Source: Patescibacteria group bacterium
GTDB taxonomy: Bacteria; Patescibacteriota; Minisyncoccia; Moranbacterales; UBA1568
Length of the DNA stretch: 7,595 bases
NCBI GenBank assembly: GCA_030917745.1
Contig: JAUPUC010000062.1
Location: 1 to 7,595, forward strand
Direction of reading: 5' to 3'
Below, in pieces: positions 1-6,283 of this stretch. Every line of letters begins with the position of its first letter. Within the stretch, counting starts at the first letter, position 1. Position numbers and translations under genes: made by a program. A model generated the notes under the pieces. It did no database searches. It saw only the letters and a list, made by a program, of their open reading frames with translations, and was not told the DNA's origin.

Positions 1-1190
1 GCGAATGTATTGTTCCTTTCGGCACCGAGCGCAAGGATGGGCGCGGTATTAGTGGAATCGATCGCGATGGAGCGCGGGACGAAGCCGCGGCTCCGGCGGA
101 TGAGCAGCGGTGTTTTATCGATGACCTTGAGTACGGAGTCGTCGGCCGCCTGGATAATTCTTCGATCGTGGTTGAGGATGAGCGACGTGAATTGTTCGGT
201 TCGTTCGGTGGTGAGTGGAGCATGTGCGAGATTGGAAGAAGTGCAAATCAGAGGATATGGAAAGTATTTGAATAAGAGGATATGCAAGGCAGTAGAGGCC
301 AACATGATGCCAACCGTATCTAGCTCGCTTACCTCTGGTGATTGTGAATTCTTTTTCACGAGGACGATAGGGCGTTTTGATGAGAGTAGTTGCCGTTCTT
401 CTTCGGAAGAGATCATCGCTATGCTACGTGCCATATCGATATCGCGACAGAGAAGAGCATAGGGCTTATTGATTCGTCCGGTGAGCGCATTGAGTTTTTT
501 GCGAGTTTTTTCGTTTGTATTACAGAAGAGATGAAAGCCACCGACTCCTTTGACAGAAACAATCTCGTCATTTTGGAGCGCCTTGCTGACGTATTTGAGC
601 ATTTCCTTATCATGAAGAAACGACAGGGCTTTGCCATTTTCGTAGAGGGAAAGTGTTGGTCCACAGCGGTGACAGGCTATAGTTTGGGCATGAAAACGGC
701 GATTAGTTGGGTTGGTGTATTCTTTTTGGCAGTCTGGACACATTATGAAATCACGCATCGTCGTAGTCGCACGATCATAAGGACTGGATTCTGTCATGGT
801 GAAGCGTGGGCCACACGCCGTACAAGTGAGAAAAAAATAGTTATGTCGGCGATTCTGTGGATCTCCGAGTTCTTCGAGACAATCGTTACAGAGAAATACA
901 TCTGGTGGAATCTCACAAAAACCATCACCAGTACTTTCCCGAATCGTAAAGTCAGTAAATTGTGCGCTAATCGTTTCGGTCTGAAGAGTATCGATGCGCA
1001 TGTGAGCTGGGAGTTGGGCAAGGATATTTTGGAAAGTTTTGGCATCATTCACGACCACCACGGCACCTTCTCCGGTATTTTGTACAAATCCCAAAAGACC
1101 AGCCTGGGTGCAGGCGTGGTGAACGAATGGCCGAAATCCAACGCCCTGAACAACACCCTTAACGGTGAAGCGAAAAAATAAGTGATCCAT
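1..1190 (-). CDS. hypF: Carbamoyltransferase HypF, N-terminal 396 residues (3' end outside window)
   Basis: HypF transfers a carbamoyl group from carbamoyl phosphate, via carbamoyl-adenylate, to the C-terminal cysteine of HypE, the first step in making the CN ligands of [NiFe] hydrogenases; it is cytoplasmic. The minus-strand frame is open from ATG at 1190-1188 to the left edge with no stop. Domains seen: acylphosphatase (about 1-90, motif VQGVGFRPFV at 14-23, catalytic-type Arg20 and Asn38); a double zinc finger with eight Cys at 101, 104, 123, 126, 151, 154, 173 and 176, which is exactly the family spacing C-x2-C-x18-C-x2-C-x24-C-x2-C-x18-C-x2-C; a YrdC-like domain (about 190-380, KGVGGFHL at 214-221, TSSNLA at 317-322, RRSRGFVP at 365-372); and the start of the Kae1-like domain (LGAERNNTF at 388-396). 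Full HypF is about 750 residues, so roughly half is missing. An AAGGA lies only 2 nt before the ATG. It diverges from the surface-protein operon. No frameshift or lost key residue is visible. Confidence 0.96.
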   Translation of the reverse strand, partial: MDHLFFRFTVKGVVQGVGFRPFVHHACTQAGLLGFVQNTGEGAVVVVNDAKTFQNILAQLPAHMRIDTLQTETISAQFTDFTIRESTGDGFCEIPPDVFLCNDCLEELGDPQNRRHNYFFLTCTACGPRFTMTESSPYDRATTTMRDFIMCPDCQKEYTNPTNRRFHAQTIACHRCGPTLSLYENGKALSFLHDKEMLKYVSKALQNDEIVSVKGVGGFHLFCNTNEKTRKKLNALTGRINKPYALLCRDIDMARSIAMISSEEERQLLSSKRPIVLVKKNSQSPEVSELDTVGIMLASTALHILLFKYFPYPLICTSSNLAHAPLTTERTEQFTSLILNHDRRIIQAADDSVLKVIDKTPLLIRRSRGFVPRSIAIDSTNTAPILALGAERNNTF

Positions 1191-1197
1191 ATTCCTT

Positions 1198-1227
1198 ACT
1201 ATACTCGTACCTTTCGCGACAACACAA
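1198..1227 (-). promoter_or_regulatory. Candidate hypF promoter, possibly giving a leaderless mRNA
   Basis: Read on the minus strand, TTGTGT (1227-1222) is followed after 18 nt by TATAGT (1203-1198), which matches the -10 consensus at 5 of 6 positions. Only 7 nt separate the -10 from the ATG, so transcription would begin at or next to the start codon. The -35 is weak, and this is a pattern match only. Confidence 0.35.
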
Positions 1228-1267
1228 CCTTTTCTGCGAGCTTGAGTGAGTATTTTTGAATGAAAAA

Positions 1268-1286
1268 TGATATCATGAAGTAGAAT
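1268..1286 (+). promoter_or_regulatory. Candidate promoter for the surface-protein operon
   Basis: Two overlapping options are visible just before the ATG at 1296. One is an extended -10, TGATATCAT (1268-1276). The other is TAGAAT (1281-1286) with a TTGAAT 19 nt upstream (1256-1261). No good Shine-Dalgarno precedes the ATG. A small perfect inverted repeat, AGAAT-TTTT-ATTCT (1282-1295), abuts the start codon. Either promoter would give a very short leader. Weak evidence. Confidence 0.25.
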
Positions 1287-1295
1287 TTTTATTCT

Positions 1296-3317
1296 ATGAA
1301 AATGAAACATTGGTTTTCAGATGGTCATCCCCAAAAGTACCATATTGCGTCTTTGATATTTGCAGTGATTGCTTTTGGTTTGGTAGCTACAACAACTATT
1401 TTGGCAGAAGATGGCAGTGTTGCGATTACCGCATGTTCGTACAGCTACAGTGATTGGGGGAGCTGTCAGTCAACCGGAAAACGCTCCCGTACCGTGACTG
1501 GATATTCACCGAGTGGTTGTACGAAGGTGACGCTTCCGTCTCTGACGGAATCATGTGTTTATGTGGAATCAGTGGCTCCGCAATGTGTGTATACCTATTC
1601 AAATTGGGGGCTTTGTCAGGGTAATGAAAAACAGACACGGTCTTTGCTTTCGAAATCTCCGTTGGGTTGTGAAGAATATACGCGCCCTGTTTTGGAGCAG
1701 AATTGTACATATGTAGCGGCCGTGTCTGGTGTTACGACATCATGCTTATATAGCTACAGCGCTTGGGGGAGCTGTCAGTTAACCGGAAAACGCTCCCGTA
1801 CCGTGACTGGATATTCACCGAGTGGTTGTGTACAGACGAATGTGCCGTATACGGTAGAATCCTGTTCGTATAACAGTGGAGAAAGTACGACTGAAACGAA
1901 GAGCACGGTGCAGTGTGTCTATTCTTATTCGAATTGGGGGACATGTCAGATTAATGGAAAGAGGACTCGGTCACTTACATCGAGATCCCCATCCGATTGT
2001 GTAGAGTACACGCATCCAACACTGGAACAGAATTGTATTTATGATTCTAGCACCGTCGTCATGCCAAGCTCGTCAGTTCCAAACCTTTCTGAATCTCATT
2101 CGGAAACTCCACAGGCCGAGGTACGTAATCTCACTACGGATAATACTACACCCGCTTTTTCTTTTATGAACATTGTTGACGGGATGGTTTTCCGAGGAAA
2201 TTATGAAATTAAAGGTGATGTACGCGGAGCCGAGAGCGTAGAATATTATCTTGTCCCGGTTGGATCTAATACATATAAGTATATTGGGAAAGGATCTCAT
2301 GTTTCTGAAACGGGCTGGAGTCTGATATTTCCATCGAAAGAGTTTCCAAATGGTGAATTTTATCTTCGAGTCAAGGTAAAAAATATGTATGGTGAATATG
2401 GGAGTGGTCAGAGAAAAATTCACATTGTGAATCAAGATTCAGGAGCAACCGAAAGAGTGCCATCGGACGATGAATTTATTCCGTTTGAAATGAACAAAGC
2501 TCAAAAATTAGTTATCTTACAAAAAATGGAAGAGGAATTTCAGGTGCCAAAGAATGAAAATCCTGATGCTTCTTCGGGGGATCCGGATCAGCAGAGGAAG
2601 CACATTTTTGATTTCTGCCAAGCTCAACCAGAGAAATGTTTTCCTGAGCGCGATAGCGATAAAGATGGCTTGAGTGACATTGACGAAATTCGCTTTGGTA
2701 CCGATCCGCAAGCAGCCGATAGCGATCTCGATGGATTTATCGATGGTGATGAGGTGAAGAGCGGTTTTGATCCAGTGAAGTATTCACCTGGAGATCACAG
2801 TGATCAAATGGTGTTTGAAAGTCCGAAAATGCACGGATCGGTCGCACAGAATTATGCGGTTCAGAATGTTACGATGCAGAAATCAGATACTGGTGAACAG
2901 AAACTTCGTTTGGAGGGGAAAGGACTCCCGAATAGTTTCGTCACCATTTATATTTATAGTGACCCTATCGTGCTGACCGTAAAAACAGACAGTGAGGGGA
3001 ACTGGACCTATGAATTAGACAAGAATCTTGAAGATGGAAACCATGAAGCTTATGTGGCAGTTACCGATAATACAGGAAAAATAACTGCGAAGAGTGAGCC
3101 GATTGCCTTCGTGAAGATTGCCCAAGCGGTGACAGTTCTTCCTGCAGCTGAGGCGGCCGAAGCAACTCAGACTCTTCCGGTAACACAGAGTCGTACGCAG
3201 AGAGATTTGCTGTTATTGGCGGCTATTATTATCGCGGCACTTGCAGTAGCACTCGCAACTGTTGGCTTTATCAAGCATAAACGAAGTCTGGACGTTTCTG
3301 GAGAGACGAAGCTTTAG
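1296..3317 (+). CDS. Membrane-anchored surface protein with thrombospondin-type repeats, Ig-like and calcium-binding modules
   Basis: A 673-residue protein that appears exported and held in the membrane by its C-terminus. Visible in order: N-terminal hydrophobic signal/anchor (about 17-37); four cysteine-rich repeats starting at Cys47, Cys97, Cys150 and Cys207, each with a YSxWGxC signature resembling thrombospondin type-1 modules; a linker; an Ig-like beta-rich domain (about 288-378); an acidic low-complexity stretch with a Cys pair six residues apart before the next module; a DSDKDGLSD...DSDLDGFIDGDE stretch (from about residue 453) like thrombospondin type-3/EF-hand calcium loops; a second Ig-like module (about 515-610); and a single C-terminal transmembrane helix (about 642-662) followed by a basic tail (KHKR). 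No LPxTG sortase signal is seen. A role in adhesion or surface structure is inferred from the architecture; the actual ligand is unknown. The kinase gene follows after 24 nt, suggesting co-transcription. Such mosaics are frequent in Patescibacteria. Confidence 0.9.
   Translation: MKMKHWFSDGHPQKYHIASLIFAVIAFGLVATTTILAEDGSVAITACSYSYSDWGSCQSTGKRSRTVTGYSPSGCTKVTLPSLTESCVYVESVAPQCVYTYSNWGLCQGNEKQTRSLLSKSPLGCEEYTRPVLEQNCTYVAAVSGVTTSCLYSYSAWGSCQLTGKRSRTVTGYSPSGCVQTNVPYTVESCSYNSGESTTETKSTVQCVYSYSNWGTCQINGKRTRSLTSRSPSDCVEYTHPTLEQNCIYDSSTVVMPSSSVPNLSESHSETPQAEVRNLTTDNTTPAFSFMNIVDGMVFRGNYEIKGDVRGAESVEYYLVPVGSNTYKYIGKGSHVSETGWSLIFPSKEFPNGEFYLRVKVKNMYGEYGSGQRKIHIVNQDSGATERVPSDDEFIPFEMNKAQKLVILQKMEEEFQVPKNENPDASSGDPDQQRKHIFDFCQAQPEKCFPERDSDKDGLSDIDEIRFGTDPQAADSDLDGFIDGDEVKSGFDPVKYSPGDHSDQMVFESPKMHGSVAQNYAVQNVTMQKSDTGEQKLRLEGKGLPNSFVTIYIYSDPIVLTVKTDSEGNWTYELDKNLEDGNHEAYVAVTDNTGKITAKSEPIAFVKIAQAVTVLPAAEAAEATQTLPVTQSRTQRDLLLLAAIIIAALAVALATVGFIKHKRSLDVSGETKL
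1434..2036 (+). repeat. Four in-gene thrombospondin-type-1-like repeats in A-B-A'-B' order
   Basis: Repeat units begin at 1434, 1584, 1743 and 1914; the last ends at the cysteine codon at 2034-2036. Repeat 1 has four cysteines spaced C-x9-C-x17-C-x11-C, and the others follow the same plan. Units 1 and 3 share GKRSRTVTGYSPSGC, while units 2 and 4 share a LEQNC ending, so a two-unit block was duplicated. At DNA level 1443-1520 and 1752-1829 match at 75 of 78 positions, including 49 identical bases (1472-1520 and 1781-1829). Units 2 and 4 have diverged much more. Confidence 0.9.
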
Positions 3318-3341
3318 GAGAGAGTTATTGATATTGAGGAT

Positions 3342-4676
3342 ATGAAAAATCTTTTACTGAGTGGTGTTTCATTTGTGCGTGAAAATCCTCGCATCCTGTA
3401 TTCTTTTGTGTTGCTTATCTTTGTTCCTGCGGCCTTCTTCTTTAATACGTATAGTTTGATTTCGAGCATAGAGCGAGATATTGATCGTATCACTCAGCGG
3501 AAGGCGGTACTGATGGAGCATGTTATCAATAGTCTTGTTTCTGAAAAAATAAGCGAAAGAGTATCCCCGCAGTCAGCTGTTGATAGTATTGTCACGGATA
3601 ATCACGAGGCTCTCTCCCTTGCTATTCTCGAGCCGGAAAACGAGGGGAGCCGTTTTCGTGTCGTTGCATCAAGCAAATCAGAGTCGATTAACCAGGTGAC
3701 AGATAATATCCAATATACGTTAGCCTGGAACAAATCTGATGGAATCGCGTTTCTTGATAGTGATGCGGAGGGCCGTTTTTGGCGCATTACTCATCAATTA
3801 GTTGATGTCGACGGGAATCGGGCAGGGTTGATTACTATGACATTCTCTCTACGAGATTCGGATACTCTCATCGAGAGAACGGTGAATCGTTCTTATCTTG
3901 TATTACTTGCAACCGTAGTGATTGTTCTTCTTCTTGTTTCCAATCAGGCACGTCTTTTCGGATATGTCCTCACGCTGAATAAATTGAAAGAGGTTGACGA
4001 GATGAAAGACAATCTCGTATCAATGGCAAGTCATGAACTACGTTCACCGCTCGCAGCGATTCGGGGATATCTTGAATTGCTTGAGGATAAACATATCAAC
4101 TTTGATGATGAAGCGAAGCATTACCTTGAAAATATTTCTCATTCGGTGGATCGGCTCAATACATTGGTGAGCGACATGTTGGAAGTGTCTCGTCTCGAGG
4201 GGAATCGAATCCCTCTTGATTTGGTGAGCGTGGATCCGCAATCCCTTATCGCACAATCAGCGGAAGAACTTCGCTCCCAAGCGGTGCAGAAGGGGCTAGA
4301 GTTGACAGTGCTTGATGTAGAAAAAGCTGTTGTACATGCAGATGTTGAGCGGACAAAAGAAATTCTCATTAATCTGATTGGGAACGCGTTGAAATATACC
4401 GTACATGGGACTGTACAGGTGAGCGGCCGAGTAAAGGGGGAGGCTTATCTGATTACGGTAGCTGACACAGGGTTTGGTATCTCGGCTGAAGATCAGAAGA
4501 AATTATTCCAGAAGTTTTCTCGAATTCAGAATAAGGACACACAAACAATTACAGGAACCGGGCTTGGATTGTGGATTACGTATGAGTTGGCTCGTAGGAT
4601 GAATGGGACAATCACCGTAGAAAGCATTGAAGGAATCGGCTCTCATTTCACGCTGCATCTCCCGTTAGAGAAATAG
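3342..4676 (+). CDS. Orphan membrane sensor histidine kinase
   Basis: A 444-residue kinase that should autophosphorylate on His and pass phosphate to a response regulator. Seen in order: an N-terminal transmembrane helix (about 18-37); an extracytoplasmic sensor region of about 145 residues (38-182) with no recognised signature, possibly a Cache/PAS-like fold; a second transmembrane helix (about 184-204); a short coiled linker; a HisKA dimerisation domain with phospho-acceptor His231 in SHELRSPLAAIRG; and an HATPase_c domain with N-box Asn344/Asn348 (NLIGNALKYT), G1 box from Asp375 (DTGFGIS) and G2 box from Gly405 (GTGLGLWI). All catalytic motifs are intact. No obvious HAMP or receiver domain is present, and no response regulator is in the window. 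GAGGA ends 1 nt before the ATG, an unusually short spacing. It sits 24 nt after the surface-protein gene and 57 nt before the nickel transporter gene; the signal is unknown. Confidence 0.95.
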   Translation: MKNLLLSGVSFVRENPRILYSFVLLIFVPAAFFFNTYSLISSIERDIDRITQRKAVLMEHVINSLVSEKISERVSPQSAVDSIVTDNHEALSLAILEPENEGSRFRVVASSKSESINQVTDNIQYTLAWNKSDGIAFLDSDAEGRFWRITHQLVDVDGNRAGLITMTFSLRDSDTLIERTVNRSYLVLLATVVIVLLLVSNQARLFGYVLTLNKLKEVDEMKDNLVSMASHELRSPLAAIRGYLELLEDKHINFDDEAKHYLENISHSVDRLNTLVSDMLEVSRLEGNRIPLDLVSVDPQSLIAQSAEELRSQAVQKGLELTVLDVEKAVVHADVERTKEILINLIGNALKYTVHGTVQVSGRVKGEAYLITVADTGFGISAEDQKKLFQKFSRIQNKDTQTITGTGLGLWITYELARRMNGTITVESIEGIGSHFTLHLPLEK

Positions 4677-4733
4677 AGGGTAATACAAAGCATCGTCGGC
4701 ACACACTACCGTGTAATTATTTATGTAAGGAAT

Positions 4734-5486
4734 ATGCATCTTCCAGATGAATTTTTAAGTAGCGGCACAGCAACAAGTTTGGCGGGGGTCGCTCTGCTGG
4801 CAGTTGGATTGGCGATGCGCAAAGTACGAAGCACTTTTCTTGAGAAAGTTCCTGTATTAAGGAGGCGTCTCGCAACTTTTCCTGACATGAAAGGTGGTCA
4901 GGGTATGAATTGGCAGAGTCGATTTTCGAAGGTAGGACAGGCAAAAATGTGGCGGTTGGCAGCGGTTGGCTCGCTGATTTTTTCTGCACAGATGGTGAAT
5001 TTTCCTATCGGTGGCGGAACATCCGGACACCTGCTTGGGGGAGTACTCGCTGCGCTGATCCTGGGTCCTTTTGAAGCTCTTCTCGTGATGACCGTTGTGC
5101 TTGCGACGCAGGCATTCATCTTTGCTGACGGCGGCCTACTTGCTCTCGGGGCCAATATTTTCAATATGGGAATTGTGGGGGTAATCGGTGGGTACTCGTA
5201 TTTTACATTTCTCACTCAGGACGCGCGGAATGGAGGGGGGAATTTTCTCCAGAGTGCCTTTGTTGCCGCTTGGCTTTCCGTTATTTTTGCAGCAATAGCC
5301 GCTTCATTTGAAATCGCTTGGTCAGGAATACAATCGCTCTCCACCGTATTGCCTGCGATGATGCTCACGCATATTTTCATCGGTTTAGCTGAAGGCATGA
5401 TTACCGTTTTTATTCTCGCTATTCTCAAGAAGAAGAAATTCCCGCTTGCAATATTGAAAGAGGAGAACGCACATGTGGAAGAATAA
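4734..5486 (+). CDS. nikM: Nickel/cobalt ECF-type transporter substrate-binding subunit, CbiM/NikM family
   Basis: A 250-residue integral membrane protein of the CbiM/NikM family, the substrate-capture (S) component of energy-coupling-factor transporters for Ni2+ or Co2+. The N-terminus MHLPDEFL matches the family's MHIPDGFL. In known NikM structures Met1 and His2 form part of the metal site, which fixes the start at 4734. The second metal-site histidine is probably His99 in GGGTSGHLLGG (93-103). LVMTVVLATQAFIFADGGLLALGAN and the following NMGIVG are strongly typical. About six to seven hydrophobic helices are visible. An unusually long, basic hydrophilic linker (about 30-70) separates helix 1 from the rest. 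Choosing nickel over cobalt rests on hypF nearby; no cobalamin genes are present, but the protein alone cannot separate CbiM from NikM. Its end overlaps the next gene's ATG by 14 nt, indicating translational coupling. AAGGA lies 2 nt before the ATG, in a context almost identical to hypF. Confidence 0.93.
   Translation: MHLPDEFLSSGTATSLAGVALLAVGLAMRKVRSTFLEKVPVLRRRLATFPDMKGGQGMNWQSRFSKVGQAKMWRLAAVGSLIFSAQMVNFPIGGGTSGHLLGGVLAALILGPFEALLVMTVVLATQAFIFADGGLLALGANIFNMGIVGVIGGYSYFTFLTQDARNGGGNFLQSAFVAAWLSVIFAAIAASFEIAWSGIQSLSTVLPAMMLTHIFIGLAEGMITVFILAILKKKKFPLAILKEENAHVEE
5457..5465 (+). promoter_or_regulatory. Strong Shine-Dalgarno for the nikN-like gene
   Basis: AAAGAGGAG, 7 nt before the ATG at 5473, lies within the end of nikM. 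It supports ATG 5473 as the true start of the partner gene, and hence the need for a frameshift to reach the PDGLE domain. The in-frame GTG at 5525 has no such site. Confidence 0.7.
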
Positions 5487-5770
5487 GTGGAGTACAGTTT
5501 TCTTCGTGGCGCTGGTTATCGGAGGTGGGGGTGTCGCTCTTGGCTTCTTCGTCGCCGGACGGATTGGAGAAGGTGGCTGAAACACAAGGGTTCTTAGGGG
5601 AAAAAACGGCTTCATCTATCGGTATACTGGCTGATTATCAAATACCGGGAATAGAGAGTCTATCTCTCTCGACGGCACTTGCCGGAATTGCAGGCACGGT
5701 GTTTGTTTTTAGTGCGCTGTTCCTTCTTGGAGAATATCTCTACCATGCTCAAGAACAGGAGAAAGAGTAA
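5473..5770 (+). CDS. nikN: CbiN/NikN-like PDGLE-domain transporter subunit, interrupted by an apparent +1 frameshift
   Basis: A small membrane partner of CbiM/NikM, needed for metal loading in bipartite CbiMN/NikMN units. From ATG 5473 the frame gives MWKNKWSTVFFVALVIGGG, a good first transmembrane helix, but stays in a frame that stops at TGA 5578-5580. The diagnostic ASSSPDGLEKVAE motif and second helix (ALAGIAGTVFVFSALFLLGE) are in the +1 frame, which ends at TAA 5768-5770. Skipping one G in the run 5527-5531 joins them into a 98-residue protein with the expected plan: helix, outside PDGLE domain, helix. The +1 frame upstream of the G run is not hydrophobic, and its first usable start, GTG 5525, has no Shine-Dalgarno and would lose helix 1. 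Possible causes are a homopolymer sequencing or assembly error (most likely), a recent inactivating insertion, or programmed frameshifting. CbiQ and CbiO genes do not follow. Confidence 0.8.
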
Positions 5771-5774
5771 TCGA

Positions 5775-5823
5775 GAACATATACTTTGAATAAGCTTACA
5801 TCTCTAGGATCAGGTATATGTTC
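5775..5823 (+). terminator. Inverted repeat between convergent genes, possible bidirectional terminator
   Basis: GAACATATAC (5775-5784) and GTATATGTTC (5814-5823) are perfect 10-bp inverted copies separated by 29 nt; the loop contains the palindrome TAAGCTTA (5791-5798). It lies between the 3' ends of the nikN-like gene and the minus-strand small membrane protein. No T-tract follows on either strand and the stem is AT-rich, so it is not a textbook intrinsic terminator. An RNA-stability element or operator is also possible. Confidence 0.4.
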
Positions 5824-5831
5824 AGAGGTAC

Positions 5832-6146
5832 TTATTTCCCTAATTCAAGAAATCCAATAGAAGCGATACCGAGGAAAATTCCGGTTATTTCATAGATGGT
5901 AATGTTTTCATTGAAGTAGAAGTAGCCAACAAGAGTAAGCGTAATGATATTGAAAATGACCATGAGCATGGAAGCGACTGCGATATCTTCGTATTTGTAG
6001 CTATGCGCGAGCAGATTCATGCTGATGAGGTAGAGCAAAATTCCTCCGATATAGAGTGAGGTATAAGAGTATTTCACCCATTGCTTGAGTACAATATCTC
6101 CGATTGTGAGAAGTATGCCAGCTGTGATAGTCAGAAACATTACCAT
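5832..6146 (-). CDS. Small four-helix DMT/SMR-like membrane protein
   Basis: From the ATG at 6146-6144 this is a 104-residue, almost wholly hydrophobic protein with four predicted helices (about 2-22, 30-48, 55-76, 83-101). That is the length and layout of small multidrug resistance proteins and of single-repeat EamA-type members of the drug/metabolite transporter superfamily. The C-terminal half, with FNEN...YEITGIFLGIASIGFL, resembles the usual last two helices of that superfamily. The membrane-embedded Glu of EmrE (Glu14) has no equivalent: aligning on the VLK segment places a Leu there, with Asp17 nearby. Classical proton-coupled drug efflux is therefore doubtful, and a lipid-carrier or metabolite flippase-like role is as likely. 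An upstream in-frame ATG at 6299 would add 51 hydrophilic residues and overlap the divergent gene, so I prefer 6146. No clear Shine-Dalgarno. Substrate unknown. Confidence 0.75.
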   Translation of the reverse strand: MVMFLTITAGILLTIGDIVLKQWVKYSYTSLYIGGILLYLISMNLLAHSYKYEDIAVASMLMVIFNIITLTLVGYFYFNENITIYEITGIFLGIASIGFLELGK

Positions 6147-6182
6147 AATGAATTGACATATATGTAATAGGAAACCCTTTGT

Positions 6183-6193
6183 AGTATATACCA
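6183..6193 (-). promoter_or_regulatory. Candidate -10 region for the small membrane protein
   Basis: On the minus strand this reads TGGTATATACT, giving either an extended -10 (TGG-TATATA) or TATACT (6188-6183). It lies about 37 nt upstream of the preferred ATG at 6146, which supports the shorter gene model. No convincing -35. Confidence 0.25.
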
Positions 6194-6283
6194 GAATGTA
6201 GGGAAGGAGCGATTTTTTATTATCTGGGGTGGGGCCTCCTTTGTTGTCTATATGATATGATGAAAATATGAAGAGGAATTTTT

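Noticed and set aside
10..1181. Plus-strand open frames at 10-462 and 390-1181
   Set aside because: They are antisense to hypF, overlap each other, show no domain-like composition or ribosome site, and the minus-strand frame explains the same DNA fully.
5525..5770. PDGLE protein as an intact gene starting at GTG 5525
   Set aside because: It would have no Shine-Dalgarno and lack the first transmembrane helix, which is present in the adjacent frame behind a strong ribosome site; a frameshifted gene is more likely, though reinitiation cannot be excluded.
6235..6242. Minus-strand AAAGGAGG as a ribosome site
   Set aside because: It is a near-perfect Shine-Dalgarno by sequence, but no ATG, GTG or TTG follows at usable spacing, so it is taken as chance.
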